Assembly (NCBI RefSeq): GCF_016031625.1 | Contig: NZ_JACCHP010000005.1 | Coordinates: forward strand, 186,001-250,000 | Length of the DNA stretch: 64,000 bases | Source: Bradyrhizobium agreste | GTDB lineage: Bacteria > Pseudomonadota > Alphaproteobacteria > Rhizobiales > Xanthobacteraceae | Reading direction: 5' to 3' | Part shown: piece by piece, positions 19,238-28,017 of the stretch | How the letters are laid out: every line of letters starts with the position of its first letter | Numbering within the stretch: position 1 is the first letter of the stretch | Position numbers and translations under genes: made by a program | The notes under the pieces: generated by a model | Told to the model about the DNA's origin: nothing | The model's database searches: none | What the model saw: the letters and a program-made list of their open reading frames with translations, nothing else

Positions 19238-20305
19238 ATGGCGCAGCCGACCTTCTTCACAAAGCCGCCTGCCGCAGCGTTGGCCGACATTGCCACACTG
19301 ACCAAGGCGCAGCTTGTCGATCCCGCCAGGGGCGGCCACGTCATCACGGGCCTTGCTTCGCTCGACGAAGCGGGCCCGATGCATCTGGCGTTCTTCGACA
19401 ACCTCAAATATGCCGATCAGCTCAGGGCGACCAGGGCGGGGGCCTGTCTGGTCAGTCCGCGCTTCGAGGCCGAGGTGCCCGAACACGTGGCCGTGCTGCG
19501 GGTGGCGCAGCCATTCCGCGCCTTCGTCCGAATCGCGCGGGAATGGCACGCCGACGCGCTGCGGCCGCAATCCTGGGTCGGCAACGACGGTATCGCGCCG
19601 TCGGCCATCATCGATCCCACGGCTCGGCTCGAGGACGGCGTGATCGTCGACGCCCTGGCCGTGATTGGCCCGGACGTCGAGATCGGCTGCGGCACCGTGA
19701 TCGGCGTCGGAGCGGTGATCGGTCCCGGCGTCAAGATCGGCCGGGATTGCAATGTCGGCGCCCGGACCGCGATCCAGTGCGCCCTGATCGGCAACAACGT
19801 GCTGATCCATCCCGGCTGCTCCATCGGCCAGGACGGCTACGGCTTCATCTTCTTCGGCCCTGAAGGCCATCTGAAGGTGCCGCAGACCGGACGCGTGCTG
19901 ATCCAGAACGACGTCGAGGTCGGGGCCAACACCACGATCGATCGGGGGTCCCTGCGCGACACCGTGATCGGCGAGGGGACCAAAATCGACAATCAGGTCC
20001 AGATCGGCCACAATGTGACGATCGGCCGGCACTGCCTGCTCGCGGCCCAGATCGGCCTCGCCGGCAGCCTGACCATCGGCGACAACGTGGCGCTCGGAGC
20101 GAAGGTTGGCATCAACAATCACCTCAAGATCGGCGACGGGGCGCAGGTGACGGCGATGAGCGCGGTCAAGGACGACATCCCGCCGGGCGGCCGCTGGGGC
20201 GGGCATTTCGCCAAGCCGACCAAGCAATGGTTCAAGGAGATCATCGCGGTGGAGCGCCTGGTACGCGACAGCAAGGCCGATCCGAAGGACGAGGGACGGG
20301 AATGA
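19238..20305 (+). CDS. lpxD: UDP-3-O-acylglucosamine N-acyltransferase
   Basis: A 355-residue acyltransferase that adds the second 3-hydroxyacyl chain in lipid A synthesis. The N-terminal uridine-binding domain (about residues 1-100) is followed by a left-handed beta helix built of Ile/Val-Gly-x4 hexapeptides. Examples are 'Ile-Gly-Cys-Gly-Thr-Val', 'Ile-Gly-Arg-Asp-Cys' and 'Ile-Gly-His-Asn-Val'. The catalytic histidine is probably in the 'Ile-Gly-His-Asn-Val-Thr' turn near residue 257. It overlaps fabZ by four bases (ATGA), so the two are coupled. Confidence 0.96.
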   Translation: MAQPTFFTKPPAAALADIATLTKAQLVDPARGGHVITGLASLDEAGPMHLAFFDNLKYADQLRATRAGACLVSPRFEAEVPEHVAVLRVAQPFRAFVRIAREWHADALRPQSWVGNDGIAPSAIIDPTARLEDGVIVDALAVIGPDVEIGCGTVIGVGAVIGPGVKIGRDCNVGARTAIQCALIGNNVLIHPGCSIGQDGYGFIFFGPEGHLKVPQTGRVLIQNDVEVGANTTIDRGSLRDTVIGEGTKIDNQVQIGHNVTIGRHCLLAAQIGLAGSLTIGDNVALGAKVGINNHLKIGDGAQVTAMSAVKDDIPPGGRWGGHFAKPTKQWFKEIIAVERLVRDSKADPKDEGRE

Positions 20306-20763
20306 CGGCGGAATCACCTGTTAAGTTCGAGCTGGTGGACATCAACGCGATCCTGCAGACGCTGCCGCACCGCTTTCCGATGCTGCTGATCGACCGCGTG
20401 ATCAACATTCGCGCCGATTACAGCGGCATCGGCATCAAGAACGTCACCTTCAACGAGCCGGCGTTCCAGGGGCATTTCCCCGAGCGTCCGGTCTATCCCG
20501 GCGTCATGATGATCGAGGCGATGGCGCAGACTGCTGGCGTGATCGGCATCAAGTCGGTCGAGGGCACCGAGAAGCCGCGGGCGGTCTACTTTCTCACCAT
20601 CGACAAGTGCAAGTTTCGCAAGCCGGTGCTGCCGGGCGATACGATCGAGTATCACATGCGCTCGCTCGGCCGCCGCAAGACCATGTGGTGGTTTCACGGC
20701 GATGCCAAGGTCAACGGTCAGGTCGTCGCTGAAGCCGACGTCGGCGCAATGCTGACGGACTGA
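20302..20763 (+). CDS. fabZ: 3-hydroxyacyl-ACP dehydratase FabZ
   Basis: A 153-residue hot-dog-fold enzyme that dehydrates 3-hydroxyacyl-ACP in fatty-acid elongation. The catalytic histidine is in 'Leu-Pro-His-Arg-Phe-Pro-Met' near residue 23. The catalytic glutamate is in '[12 protein letters not shown]' near residue 71. The start at 20302 overlaps the lpxD stop. FabZ and the lipid A acyltransferases compete for the same 3-hydroxyacyl-ACP pool, so their joint operon has an obvious balancing logic (established for other Gram-negatives). Confidence 0.97.
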   Translation: MTAESPVKFELVDINAILQTLPHRFPMLLIDRVINIRADYSGIGIKNVTFNEPAFQGHFPERPVYPGVMMIEAMAQTAGVIGIKSVEGTEKPRAVYFLTIDKCKFRKPVLPGDTIEYHMRSLGRRKTMWWFHGDAKVNGQVVAEADVGAMLTD

Positions 20764-20771
20764 GACGGCTC

Positions 20772-20839
20772 GGCGAATAGCGAATAGGGAATGGCGAGTA
20801 GTCCACTTTCCATTCGCTACTCCCTATTCGCCATTCGCC
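20772..20839. repeat. Palindromic (GCGAATA)-type intergenic repeat between fabZ and lpxA
   Basis: The two arms, 20772-20801 and 20811-20839, pair over about 19 positions with one mismatch and enclose a short loop. Each arm is made of degenerate copies of a GCGAATA/GCGAGTA heptamer. The element is AT-rich compared with its surroundings. I recall similar GAATAGCGAATAGG-type palindromes in many Bradyrhizobium intergenic regions. It lies in the longest gap of the lipid A block (194 bases). Confidence 0.75.
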
Positions 20840-20957
20840 TTGAAATGCGCCGAGATGATACGTCACTGGACAGATCGGGCATAGTCGCGCTAACCAGCCG
20901 AAAACCCGAGCGACTTCAATACATAACCAGACCTTCTTGACGAGTAAGATTGGCTTG

Positions 20958-21749
20958 ATGAGTAAGATCGACCCCACCGCGCGGGTGGAAGACGGCGCCG
21001 TGATCGGCGAAGGCACCGAGATCGGGCCTTTTTGCATCATCGGCCGCAACGCCCGGATCGGGGCCAATTGCAAGCTGATCGGACAGGTCACCGTCATCGG
21101 GCATACCACGGTCGGCGATTCCTGCGTCATCTCGCCGTTCGCGGTGCTCGGTGGCGCGCCGCAGGACCTTAGCTACAAGGGCGAGCCGACTACGCTCGAG
21201 ATCGGCTCCGGCAACGTCATCCGCGAAGGCGCCACGATGAATGTCGGCACCATCAAGGGTGGAGGGCTGACACGCGTCGGCAACGGCGGCTATTTCATGA
21301 ACAATAGCCATGTCGGCCATGACTGCATGGTCGGCGATAACGTGATCTTCGCGACCTCGGCGACGCTCGGCGGGCACTGCGAGATCGGCGATGCCGTCTA
21401 CATCGGCGGCCTGTCCGCGGTGCATCAGTTCACGCGCATCGGCCCATACGTGATGGTCGGCGGGGTGTGTGGCGTGCGTGACGACGTCATCCCGTACGGG
21501 CTGGTCAATGGTCAGTACGCGGTGCTGGAGAGCCTCAACCTGATCGGCATGAAGCGCCGCAAGTTCACCAAGCAGCGCCTCGCCACCGTGCGCGCGTTCT
21601 ACCAAAAACTCTTCCATGGCCCCGGCACCTTCGCCGAGCGGCTGGAAGCGACGCGGCCGCTGGCGGGCGAGGATCCCGCCATCGCCGAAATCCTCGACTT
21701 CATCGGCAAGGGCAAGCGCCCGCTCTGTCTTCCCGCCATCGCGAAGTGA
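20958..21749 (+). CDS. lpxA: UDP-N-acetylglucosamine acyltransferase
   Basis: A 263-residue enzyme for the first step of lipid A synthesis, transfer of a 3-hydroxyacyl chain to UDP-GlcNAc. A left-handed beta helix of hexapeptides fills residues 1-180. The catalytic histidine lies in the 'Asn-Asn-Ser-His-Val-Gly-His-Asp-Cys' turn near residue 120, followed by the C-terminal helical domain. ATG 20958 matches the family start; an ATG at 20937 adds seven unlikely residues. It is separated from fabZ by the palindromic repeat and may have its own promoter. Confidence 0.96.
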   Translation: MSKIDPTARVEDGAVIGEGTEIGPFCIIGRNARIGANCKLIGQVTVIGHTTVGDSCVISPFAVLGGAPQDLSYKGEPTTLEIGSGNVIREGATMNVGTIKGGGLTRVGNGGYFMNNSHVGHDCMVGDNVIFATSATLGGHCEIGDAVYIGGLSAVHQFTRIGPYVMVGGVCGVRDDVIPYGLVNGQYAVLESLNLIGMKRRKFTKQRLATVRAFYQKLFHGPGTFAERLEATRPLAGEDPAIAEILDFIGKGKRPLCLPAIAK

Positions 21750-21756
21750 TGTTGGG

Positions 21757-22626
21757 ATGGCCGCGGGCACGACATCGGCGGCTTTGCAGGTCTCGTCACC
21801 GGTCGGCATCGTCGCCGGCGGCGGCGCCATGCCGTTCGCGGTCGCCGACTCGCTCGCCGCGCGCGGCATCACCCCGGTGCTGTTTCCCCTCCGAGGGGCT
21901 TGCGATCCGGTGCAGGTCGAAAAATTCCGGCATCGCTGGATTTCGGTCGGCCAGCTCGGTCGCGCGATGCGGCTGTTCCGCGAGGAGGGCTGCCGCGACC
22001 TGATCTTCATCGGCACATTGGTGCGGCCTTCGCTGTCCGAGATCCGGTTCGACTTCAAGACGCTGCGCCTGCTCGGCAACGTCATCCGCGCCTTCCGCGG
22101 CGGCGACGATCATCTGCTGTCGGGTGTCGGCCGCATCCTCGAGCAGGACGGCTTCCGCATGGTTGGCATCAAGGACATTGCGCCGGATCTGTTGATGCCC
22201 GAGGGCTGCATCAGCCGGGCCTGGCCGAGCGAGGCCAGCAAGAGCGACATCGCGCGCGGGCGGGCGGTGCTGACCGCGCTCGGTCCGTTCGACATAGGCC
22301 AGGCTGCGGTCGTGATCGACGGCCACGTGGTGGCGGTCGAGGACATCGAGGGCACCGACGCGCTGCTCGCGCGCGTCGCGCGGCTGCGCGAGGAGGGCCG
22401 CATCCGCGCCCCCACCGGGCGCGGCGTGCTGGTGAAGGCGCCGAAGAGCGGCCAGGACCTGCGCTTCGACCTGCCGACGATCGGTCCGCGCACCATCGAG
22501 GGCGTCGCGGCCGCCGGCCTTGCCGGCATCGCCGTCATCGCGGGCAACACCGTCGCCGCCGAGCCGCAGGCGATGATCGCGCTTGCGGATGCGAAGTATC
22601 TCTTCGTCATCGGCCTGCCCGCGTGA
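21757..22626 (+). CDS. lpxI: UDP-2,3-diacylglucosamine pyrophosphatase LpxI
   Basis: A 289-residue member of the LpxI (DUF1009) family. It cleaves UDP-2,3-diacylglucosamine to lipid X and UMP, the job done by LpxH in E. coli. The N-terminus shows the glycine-rich 'Gly-Ile-Val-Ala-Gly-Gly-Gly-Ala-Met-Pro' motif. The C-terminal half has 'Asp-Leu-Pro-Thr-Ile-Gly' and 'Gly-Asn-Thr-Val' blocks. It sits between lpxA and lpxB, as in Caulobacter and other alphaproteobacteria. It starts seven bases after lpxA, and its stop codon overlaps the lpxB start by one base. Confidence 0.94.
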   Translation: MAAGTTSAALQVSSPVGIVAGGGAMPFAVADSLAARGITPVLFPLRGACDPVQVEKFRHRWISVGQLGRAMRLFREEGCRDLIFIGTLVRPSLSEIRFDFKTLRLLGNVIRAFRGGDDHLLSGVGRILEQDGFRMVGIKDIAPDLLMPEGCISRAWPSEASKSDIARGRAVLTALGPFDIGQAAVVIDGHVVAVEDIEGTDALLARVARLREEGRIRAPTGRGVLVKAPKSGQDLRFDLPTIGPRTIEGVAAAGLAGIAVIAGNTVAAEPQAMIALADAKYLFVIGLPA

Positions 22627-23804
22627 TGTCGCGTGATCCCCAGCGCAAGATCTTCCTGATCGCGACGGAGGAATCCGGCGACCGGCTCGGCAGCGCCCTG
22701 ATGAAGGTGCTGCGCCAGCGCCTAGGCGACGGCGTGCAGTTCGTCGGCGTCGGCGGCCGCACCATGGCGCGCGAGGGCCTGGAATCGCTGTTTCCCATCG
22801 AGGAGCTATCGATCGTCGGGTTTGCCGCGGTGGTGCAGCAATTGCCGAAGATCCTGCGGCTGATCCGGCAGACGGCCGATGCCGTGACCGAGGCCGCGCC
22901 CGACGCGCTCGTCATCATCGACAGCCCCGACTTCACCCACCGCGTCGCCCGCCGCGTGCGCTCGCGCAGTCCCGCGATCCCGATCGTCGATTACGTTTCG
23001 CCGCAGCTGTGGGCATGGCGGCCGGGACGGGCGCGGACCATGCGCGGCTATGTCGACCACGTGCTCGGCCTGCTGCCGTTCGAGCCGGAGGAATACCGCA
23101 AGCTCGGCGGGCCGCCCTGCAGCTATGTCGGCCATCCCCTGATCGAGCAATTGGGCTCGCTGCGGCCGAGTGCGGAGGAGAAGAAGCGCCGCGACGCTGA
23201 CCCCCCGGTGCTGCTGGTGCTGCCCGGCAGCCGCCGCAGCGAGGTCAGGCATCATCTCGACGTGTTCGGCGCAACGCTTGGCCGCTTAAGGGGTGAGGGC
23301 TGCGCGTTCGAATTGATGCTGCCGACCATGCCGCATCTCGAAGCCACCATCCGCGAAGGCACCGCGAGCTGGCCGGTCCAGCCGCAAATCGTGATCGGCG
23401 AGAACGAGAGGCGTGCGGCCTTCCGCATCGCGCATGTCGCGCTGGCGAAATCCGGCACGGTGACGCTCGAGCTCGCGCTATCAGGCATTCCGATGGTGAC
23501 GGCCTATCGCGTCGGCGCCGTCGAGGCCTTCATCCTGCGCCGCGCGATCCGCGTCTCCTCGGTGATCCTCGCCAATCTCGTGATCGGCAAGGATGTCATT
23601 CCGGAGTATCTGCAGGAGGACTGCACGCCGGAGAAACTGGCACCTGCGCTGTCCGCGCTGCTGAAGGATTCGCCGCTCCGCCGCGCGCAGGTCGAGGCCT
23701 TCGCCAAGCTCGATCAGATCATGTCGACCGGCAACGCGTCACCCAGCGTACTCGCCGCCGACATCGTGCTCGCAACGATGCGCCACGGCCGGCGAACGAG
23801 TTAG
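22626..23804 (+). CDS. lpxB: Lipid-A-disaccharide synthase
   Basis: A 392-residue GT-B glycosyltransferase that joins lipid X and UDP-2,3-diacylglucosamine into the lipid A disaccharide. Conserved 'Gly-Glu/Glu-Ser-Gly-Asp-Arg-Leu-Gly' is near residue 14, 'Ser-Pro-Gln-Leu-Trp-Ala-Trp' near residue 126 and 'Leu-Pro-Gly-Ser-Arg-Arg-Ser-Glu-Val' near residue 200. 'Ala-Lys-Ser-Gly-Thr-Val-Thr-Leu-Glu' near residue 277 lies in the nucleotide-binding site. A GTG three bases upstream is an alternative start. This is the last gene of the forward block that began at rpsB. Confidence 0.96.
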   Translation: MSRDPQRKIFLIATEESGDRLGSALMKVLRQRLGDGVQFVGVGGRTMAREGLESLFPIEELSIVGFAAVVQQLPKILRLIRQTADAVTEAAPDALVIIDSPDFTHRVARRVRSRSPAIPIVDYVSPQLWAWRPGRARTMRGYVDHVLGLLPFEPEEYRKLGGPPCSYVGHPLIEQLGSLRPSAEEKKRRDADPPVLLVLPGSRRSEVRHHLDVFGATLGRLRGEGCAFELMLPTMPHLEATIREGTASWPVQPQIVIGENERRAAFRIAHVALAKSGTVTLELALSGIPMVTAYRVGAVEAFILRRAIRVSSVILANLVIGKDVIPEYLQEDCTPEKLAPALSALLKDSPLRRAQVEAFAKLDQIMSTGNASPSVLAADIVLATMRHGRRTS

Positions 23805-23838
23805 GGTGTGTACGGACGCAGAGCGCGCTCCAAGTGTT

Positions 23839-24153
23839 CTATTTCGGAGTGCCCGTCTGGCCCGAACCGGTGGTCTGCCCACTTCCCGGCCGGCCCGGAG
23901 GATTCGCCGAAGCGGCCGGCTTATCCTGATCGGCCACGTATCCGGATTCTCCGGAGTTGCGGGTCTTGATGCCCTTGTCCGCATCGCGCTGCATCTGCTC
24001 GTTGGGCTGGCCAGCCTTGAGGCCTTGGTCTACATCGCGGTTCATCTCCTCCTTGGTTTGCTCACTGGGTGCGGCCTTTTGCTCTTGGGCCGTTGCTTGG
24101 AAGGTCATTGTGCTTCCGGCAACTACAATCAATGCGAGAAGTGCTGTTCGCAT
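23839..24153 (-). CDS. Small secreted hydrophilic protein, unknown
   Basis: A 104-residue protein with a signal peptide (cut near Ala-Thr-Ala-Gln, residue 23). The mature part is charged, Gln- and Lys-rich, with an internal near-repeat: 'Arg-Asp-Val-Asp-Gln-Gly-Leu-Lys' and 'Arg-Asp-Ala-Asp-Lys-Gly-Ile-Lys'. The tail is Gly/Thr-rich and low in complexity. A strong ribosome site (GGAGGA) stands five bases before the ATG, which is the main reason to accept it. It converges with lpxB. I do not recognise a family; it is probably a disordered periplasmic protein. Confidence 0.7.
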   Translation of the reverse strand: MRTALLALIVVAGSTMTFQATAQEQKAAPSEQTKEEMNRDVDQGLKAGQPNEQMQRDADKGIKTRNSGESGYVADQDKPAASANPPGRPGSGQTTGSGQTGTPK

Positions 24154-24294
24154 GTTTGTCCTCCATCGCTTGCTCCGGCCCCTAAACGCGCGAACCTCCC
24201 AAGGTTTCCTAGTTCCAATCGCTATTGTCGAAAGTCACGTCTTGCGATCAGGAGGGTTGCACTCAAGACGCCGATTGGTCCAGCGGCATGCATT

Positions 24295-24309
24295 GATGTG
24301 TGTGTGTGT
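24295..24309. repeat. (TG)n microsatellite
   Basis: A run of seven TG units in the 210-base gap upstream of the small secreted protein gene (minus strand). Dinucleotide runs this long are uncommon in such GC-rich DNA. It does not lie in a coding frame. Confidence 0.6.
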
Positions 24310-24363
24310 GCGTCTCACTCGGACAACAATGCGGACCCGAAACGATTTTTATGAGCACCCGCT

Positions 24364-25131
24364 CTACGCAAGTCCGCCATCCACCCGAAAACACTGGCTG
24401 GTGATGCGCTGGCTTTCGTCGGATGCAAGGAACAGCGCCATGTTGGCGATGTCCTCGGGCGTCACCGCATCGGGCACCGCCTGGCGCGAGCGCATCTCGG
24501 CGATGACCCGATCGTCCGGATACCACAACCGGCGCTGGCGCTCGGTGATCACCATGCCCGGCGCGATCGCGTTGACGCGGATGCGGTCGGGACCGACCGA
24601 CCGCGCCAGCGAGTTGGTGAAGCCGACGATCGCTGCTTTCGCCGCGGCATAGACCGGCAGCGCCGGCGCGCCGCGCATCCAGGCGATCGAGGACATGTTG
24701 ATGATGGAGCCGCCGCCGCGCGCCTGCATCTGCGGCACCACCGCTTGCGCTGCGAAGAAGACGTGCTTGAGATTGACGCCGATCATCCAGTCGAACTCGG
24801 CCGGCGTCACCTCGGCGAGAACCTGACGCTGATCGTTGGCGGCGTTGTTGACGAGAACGGCGGCATTGCCGAGCGAACGGTGGGCCTCCGCCATCGCCGC
24901 GCGCAAGGCATCGATGTCGAGGAGATCGCAGGGCACGAACTGCGGCGCGGGCCCGGACGAAGCCGCAATCTCCCGCGCCAGGGCTTCGCCGGCGCCTCTA
25001 TCGATGTCGAGGAAGGCGACCCGGGCGCCTTGGCCCGCGAAGGCCCGGACGAAGGCGGCGCCGATGCCGCTGGCGCCTCCGGTGATCAAGACCACGCGGC
25101 CCGCAAGGCTGGAATAGGTCGTCTTCGTCAT
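24364..25131 (-). CDS. Short-chain dehydrogenase/reductase of the sugar-uptake operon
   Basis: A 255-residue classical SDR. The NAD(P) motif is 'Thr-Gly-Gly-Ala-Ser-Gly-Ile-Gly' near residue 18, and 'Asp-Ile-Asp' near residue 42 favours NAD. 'Asn-Asn-Ala-Ala' is near residue 94. The catalytic set is Ser ('Asn-Met-Ser-Ser-Ile'), Tyr and Lys ('Tyr-Ala-Ala-Ala-Lys'), all intact. The last gene of the operon, it overlaps the ATPase stop by four bases (ATGA). Its place after a sugar transporter suggests oxidation of the imported sugar or polyol, such as an aldose 1-dehydrogenase. The substrate itself cannot be read from the sequence. Confidence 0.88.
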   Translation of the reverse strand: MTKTTYSSLAGRVVLITGGASGIGAAFVRAFAGQGARVAFLDIDRGAGEALAREIAASSGPAPQFVPCDLLDIDALRAAMAEAHRSLGNAAVLVNNAANDQRQVLAEVTPAEFDWMIGVNLKHVFFAAQAVVPQMQARGGGSIINMSSIAWMRGAPALPVYAAAKAAIVGFTNSLARSVGPDRIRVNAIAPGMVITERQRRLWYPDDRVIAEMRSRQAVPDAVTPEDIANMALFLASDESQRITSQCFRVDGGLA

Positions 25132-26237
25132 GCGATCAGTCGCTCCGTCTCGGGGTCGAATAGGCAGATGCGGCGGGTGTCGAGGGCGAAGGCGGCAGAC
25201 GTGCCGGGCGCGGGGCGGATATCCGGCGAGACCCGCGCCATCGCGGGCTCGCCGCCGAGCCGCAGCAGCACCATGGTCTCGGCACCGGTCGGCTCGACCA
25301 GCTCCACCGGCGCCTCGACCAGGACAGGCGCTTCTCTGGAAAACGTGCGGCTGCCTTCGGCAATGCATTCCGGCCTGATTCCGAACACCACCTTGCGCCC
25401 GACAAAGGGTGCTGCGGCGTCATACCCCCTCAGGCGCAGACGAAGCTCGTCGGGCCGTCCCGCGCCGATCACGACGACCGGGCCGTCATTTTCGGCCTCG
25501 AGCCGCGCCGGCATGGTGTTCATCGGCGGCGAGCCCATGAAGCGCGCGACGAACAGATTGGCGGGATAGCGATACACGGTGTCGGGATCGGCGAATTGCT
25601 GCACGCTGCCCTGATGCATCACGGCGATCCGTGTCGCCATCGTCATCGCCTCGATCTGGTCGTGGGTGACGTAGACGATGGTGGCGCCGATGCGCTGGTG
25701 CAGGCGCTTGATCTCCATCCGCATCTCGACGCGCAGCTTGGCATCGAGATTGGAGAGCGGTTCGTCGAACAGGAAGAGCAGGGGATTGCGCACCAGCGCG
25801 CGCCCCATCGCCACGCGCTGGCGCTGGCCGCCGGACAATTGCGACGGCTTGCGGCCGAGCAGCGGCTCGATCTGGAGCAGCTTTGCGACATTCGCGACCG
25901 CAGCGTCCTGCTCGGCCTTGGGAACGTGACGGCATTCCATGCCGAAGGTGATGTTCTGGCGCACGGTCATCGAGGGATAGAGCGCGTAGGACTGGAACAC
26001 CATGGCGATGTCGCGGTCCTTCGGCGCGACGTCGTTGACGACGCGGCCGCCGATTTCGATCGTTCCCGCGCTCGGCCGGTCGAGCCCGGCGACGATGTTG
26101 AGCAGCGTGGACTTGCCGCAGCCGGACGGGCCCACCAGCACGGTGAACTCGCCGCTCTCGATGTCGAGCGCGATGTCCTTCAGAACCTCCAGATTGGCGT
26201 AGCGCTTGGACAGGGCGCGAATGCTCAGTGCTGCCAT
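25128..26237 (-). CDS. Sugar ABC transporter ATP-binding protein, MalK/UgpC family
   Basis: A 369-residue ATPase. It has Walker A 'Gly-Pro-Ser-Gly-Cys-Gly-Lys-Ser-Thr' near residue 37, the Q-loop 'Phe-Gln-Ser-Tyr-Ala-Leu-Tyr-Pro' and the signature 'Leu-Ser-Gly-Gly-Gln-Arg-Gln-Arg'. Walker B 'Leu-Phe-Asp-Glu-Pro-Leu-Ser-Asn-Leu-Asp' and the switch His follow. A C-terminal OB-type regulatory domain (about 240-369) is typical of CUT1 transporters. It powers the two permeases encoded upstream. It starts 10 bases after the second permease gene. Confidence 0.95.
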   Translation of the reverse strand: MAALSIRALSKRYANLEVLKDIALDIESGEFTVLVGPSGCGKSTLLNIVAGLDRPSAGTIEIGGRVVNDVAPKDRDIAMVFQSYALYPSMTVRQNITFGMECRHVPKAEQDAAVANVAKLLQIEPLLGRKPSQLSGGQRQRVAMGRALVRNPLLFLFDEPLSNLDAKLRVEMRMEIKRLHQRIGATIVYVTHDQIEAMTMATRIAVMHQGSVQQFADPDTVYRYPANLFVARFMGSPPMNTMPARLEAENDGPVVVIGAGRPDELRLRLRGYDAAAPFVGRKVVFGIRPECIAEGSRTFSREAPVLVEAPVELVEPTGAETMVLLRLGGEPAMARVSPDIRPAPGTSAAFALDTRRICLFDPETERLIA

Positions 26238-26247
26238 GACAACTCCA

Positions 26248-27105
26248 TCATTTCACGGCCCCGGCAGTCAGGCCGCGGACGAAGTACTTGCCGCCGAGAA
26301 GGTAGATCAACAGCGTGGGCAGCGCGGCGATGATCACCGCTGCGCTCTGCACGCCATGCTGCGGGATATCGGCGACCGCGGCGGACAGCGCGATGAGGGC
26401 AGCGGTGACGGGCTGCTGCTGGCCGGTGGTGAACGTCACGCCATAGAGGAACTCGTTCCAGATATGGGTGAACTGCCAGATCACCGTGACGATCAGGATC
26501 GGTCCCGAGAGCGGCAGGATGATGCGCCAGAAGATGCGGAAGAAGCCCGCGCCGTCGATGCGCGCGGCCCTGATCAATTCATGGGGAATGGCGACATAAT
26601 AGTTGCGGCAGAACAGCGTGGTGAAGGAGAGCCCCTGAATGGTGTGAATCAGCACGAGGCCCGTGAGCGTGTTGATGAGGCCGATGTCCCGCAGCACGAT
26701 GGTCCAGGGCAACAGGCGCATCTGCTGGGGGAGGAACAGGCCGAGCGTCACGATGCCGTAGATCCAGTTGTCGCCGCGAAAGCGCCAGAGCGACACGGCG
26801 TAGCCGGCGATTGCGCCGAGCAGGGTCGAGATGATCGTCGCCGGAATCGTGACCAGCGCGGAGTTCAGCATGTAGGGCCGGATGCCGGCGCAGGTCTCGG
26901 CGACACAGAAACCGCTCCAGGCTGCGGCGTAGTTGCTCCAGGCCAGATGCTGCGGCCAGCCGATCATCGATCCCTGCGCGATCTCCTCGTTGGTCCGGAG
27001 CGAGTTCAGCACCACAACGACGAGAGGCGCGAGCCAGGCTGCGGCGATCAGGGCAACGGCGAGATAGATCAAGATCCGGCTTGGTGCGAAGCTGCGATCA
27101 GGCAT
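26248..27105 (-). CDS. Sugar ABC transporter permease (GtsC/MalG type)
   Basis: A 285-residue inner-membrane permease with six predicted membrane segments. The EAA loop near residue 190 reads 'Glu-Leu-Ile-Arg-Ala-Ala-Arg-Ile-Asp-Gly-Ala-Gly' and contacts the ATPase. The chosen ATG (27105) overlaps the upstream permease gene by eight bases. In-frame ATGs further up lie deeper inside that gene. It forms the translocation channel with its neighbour. Confidence 0.94.
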   Translation of the reverse strand: MPDRSFAPSRILIYLAVALIAAAWLAPLVVVVLNSLRTNEEIAQGSMIGWPQHLAWSNYAAAWSGFCVAETCAGIRPYMLNSALVTIPATIISTLLGAIAGYAVSLWRFRGDNWIYGIVTLGLFLPQQMRLLPWTIVLRDIGLINTLTGLVLIHTIQGLSFTTLFCRNYYVAIPHELIRAARIDGAGFFRIFWRIILPLSGPILIVTVIWQFTHIWNEFLYGVTFTTGQQQPVTAALIALSAAVADIPQHGVQSAAVIIAALPTLLIYLLGGKYFVRGLTAGAVK

Positions 27106-28003
27106 GGGCGGCCCGCCGTCGCTGGACATATCGCCACGCCGCATAGGGCAGCAGCACGGCGAGAAGAATGAGCAACATCAGCACGGCCGCCGCTGCGCCG
27201 CGGCCGAGCAGGCTGCGCTGGAACATCAGGTCGTAGACGACGAGTGCCGGCAGCTGGGTCGCAATCCCCGGTCCGCCATTGGTGAGCGCGCGCACGAGAT
27301 CGAAGGTCGAGATCGCGAACTGCAACTGGATCACCACGACGGTAACGGTGATCGGCCACAGCGACGGCAGGATGATGCGCCGGTAGGTTCGGACCGGACC
27401 CGCGCCGTCGATCTGCGCGGCCTTGATGATGTCGCTGTCGACGGAGCGAAGGCCGGCGAGGAACAGCGCCATGGCAAAGCCCGACGATTGCCAGATCGCA
27501 GCGATGACGATGGTCCAGATCGCCATGTCGCGGTCGATCAGCCAGTCGAACTTGAAGGAGGTCCAGCCGAGGTCGTGGATCAGCTTCTGGATCCCGAGGC
27601 CAGGATTGAGCAGCCAGCTCCAGACCGTGCCGGTGACGACGAACGACACCGCGAGGGGATAGAGGAAAATAGATCGCAGTACGTTCTCGCCGCGAATGCG
27701 CTGATCGAGCAGGATCGCGAGAATGAGGCCGGTCGCTGCGCTCAGCAGCACGAAGGCGCTGCCGAACAGCAAGAGATTGTCGAAGGCGATCTGCCAGTTG
27801 CGTGAGGCTGCGACCGCGGAATAATTGCGCAAGCCGACCCAGCCCGCAACGGGAACGAGCGTGGACGGCGTGAACGAGATCCAGATCGTCCATAGCGAAA
27901 ACGAGACGAGGTGCGCGGCGGAGAGCAGCAGCGGCACCCAGATCATCAGATATTCGGGTAGCCGGCGCACCCATTCAGGAAGCGCCGGCCGGCCCGGTCT
28001 CAT
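27098..28003 (-). CDS. Sugar ABC transporter permease (GtsB/MalF type)
   Basis: A 301-residue permease with six membrane segments and the EAA motif 'Asp-Ile-Ile-Lys-Ala-Ala-Gln-Ile-Asp-Gly-Ala-Gly' near residue 200. A conserved 'Leu-Thr-Asn-Gly-Gly-Pro' lies near residue 245. ATG 28003 is used. A TTG at 28021 overlapping the stop codon of the binding-protein gene is an in-frame alternative. Second half of the channel. Confidence 0.94.
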   Translation of the reverse strand: MRPGRPALPEWVRRLPEYLMIWVPLLLSAAHLVSFSLWTIWISFTPSTLVPVAGWVGLRNYSAVAASRNWQIAFDNLLLFGSAFVLLSAATGLILAILLDQRIRGENVLRSIFLYPLAVSFVVTGTVWSWLLNPGLGIQKLIHDLGWTSFKFDWLIDRDMAIWTIVIAAIWQSSGFAMALFLAGLRSVDSDIIKAAQIDGAGPVRTYRRIILPSLWPITVTVVVIQLQFAISTFDLVRALTNGGPGIATQLPALVVYDLMFQRSLLGRGAAAAVLMLLILLAVLLPYAAWRYVQRRRAAHA

Positions 28004-28017
28004 CGTGGCGGCATTGC

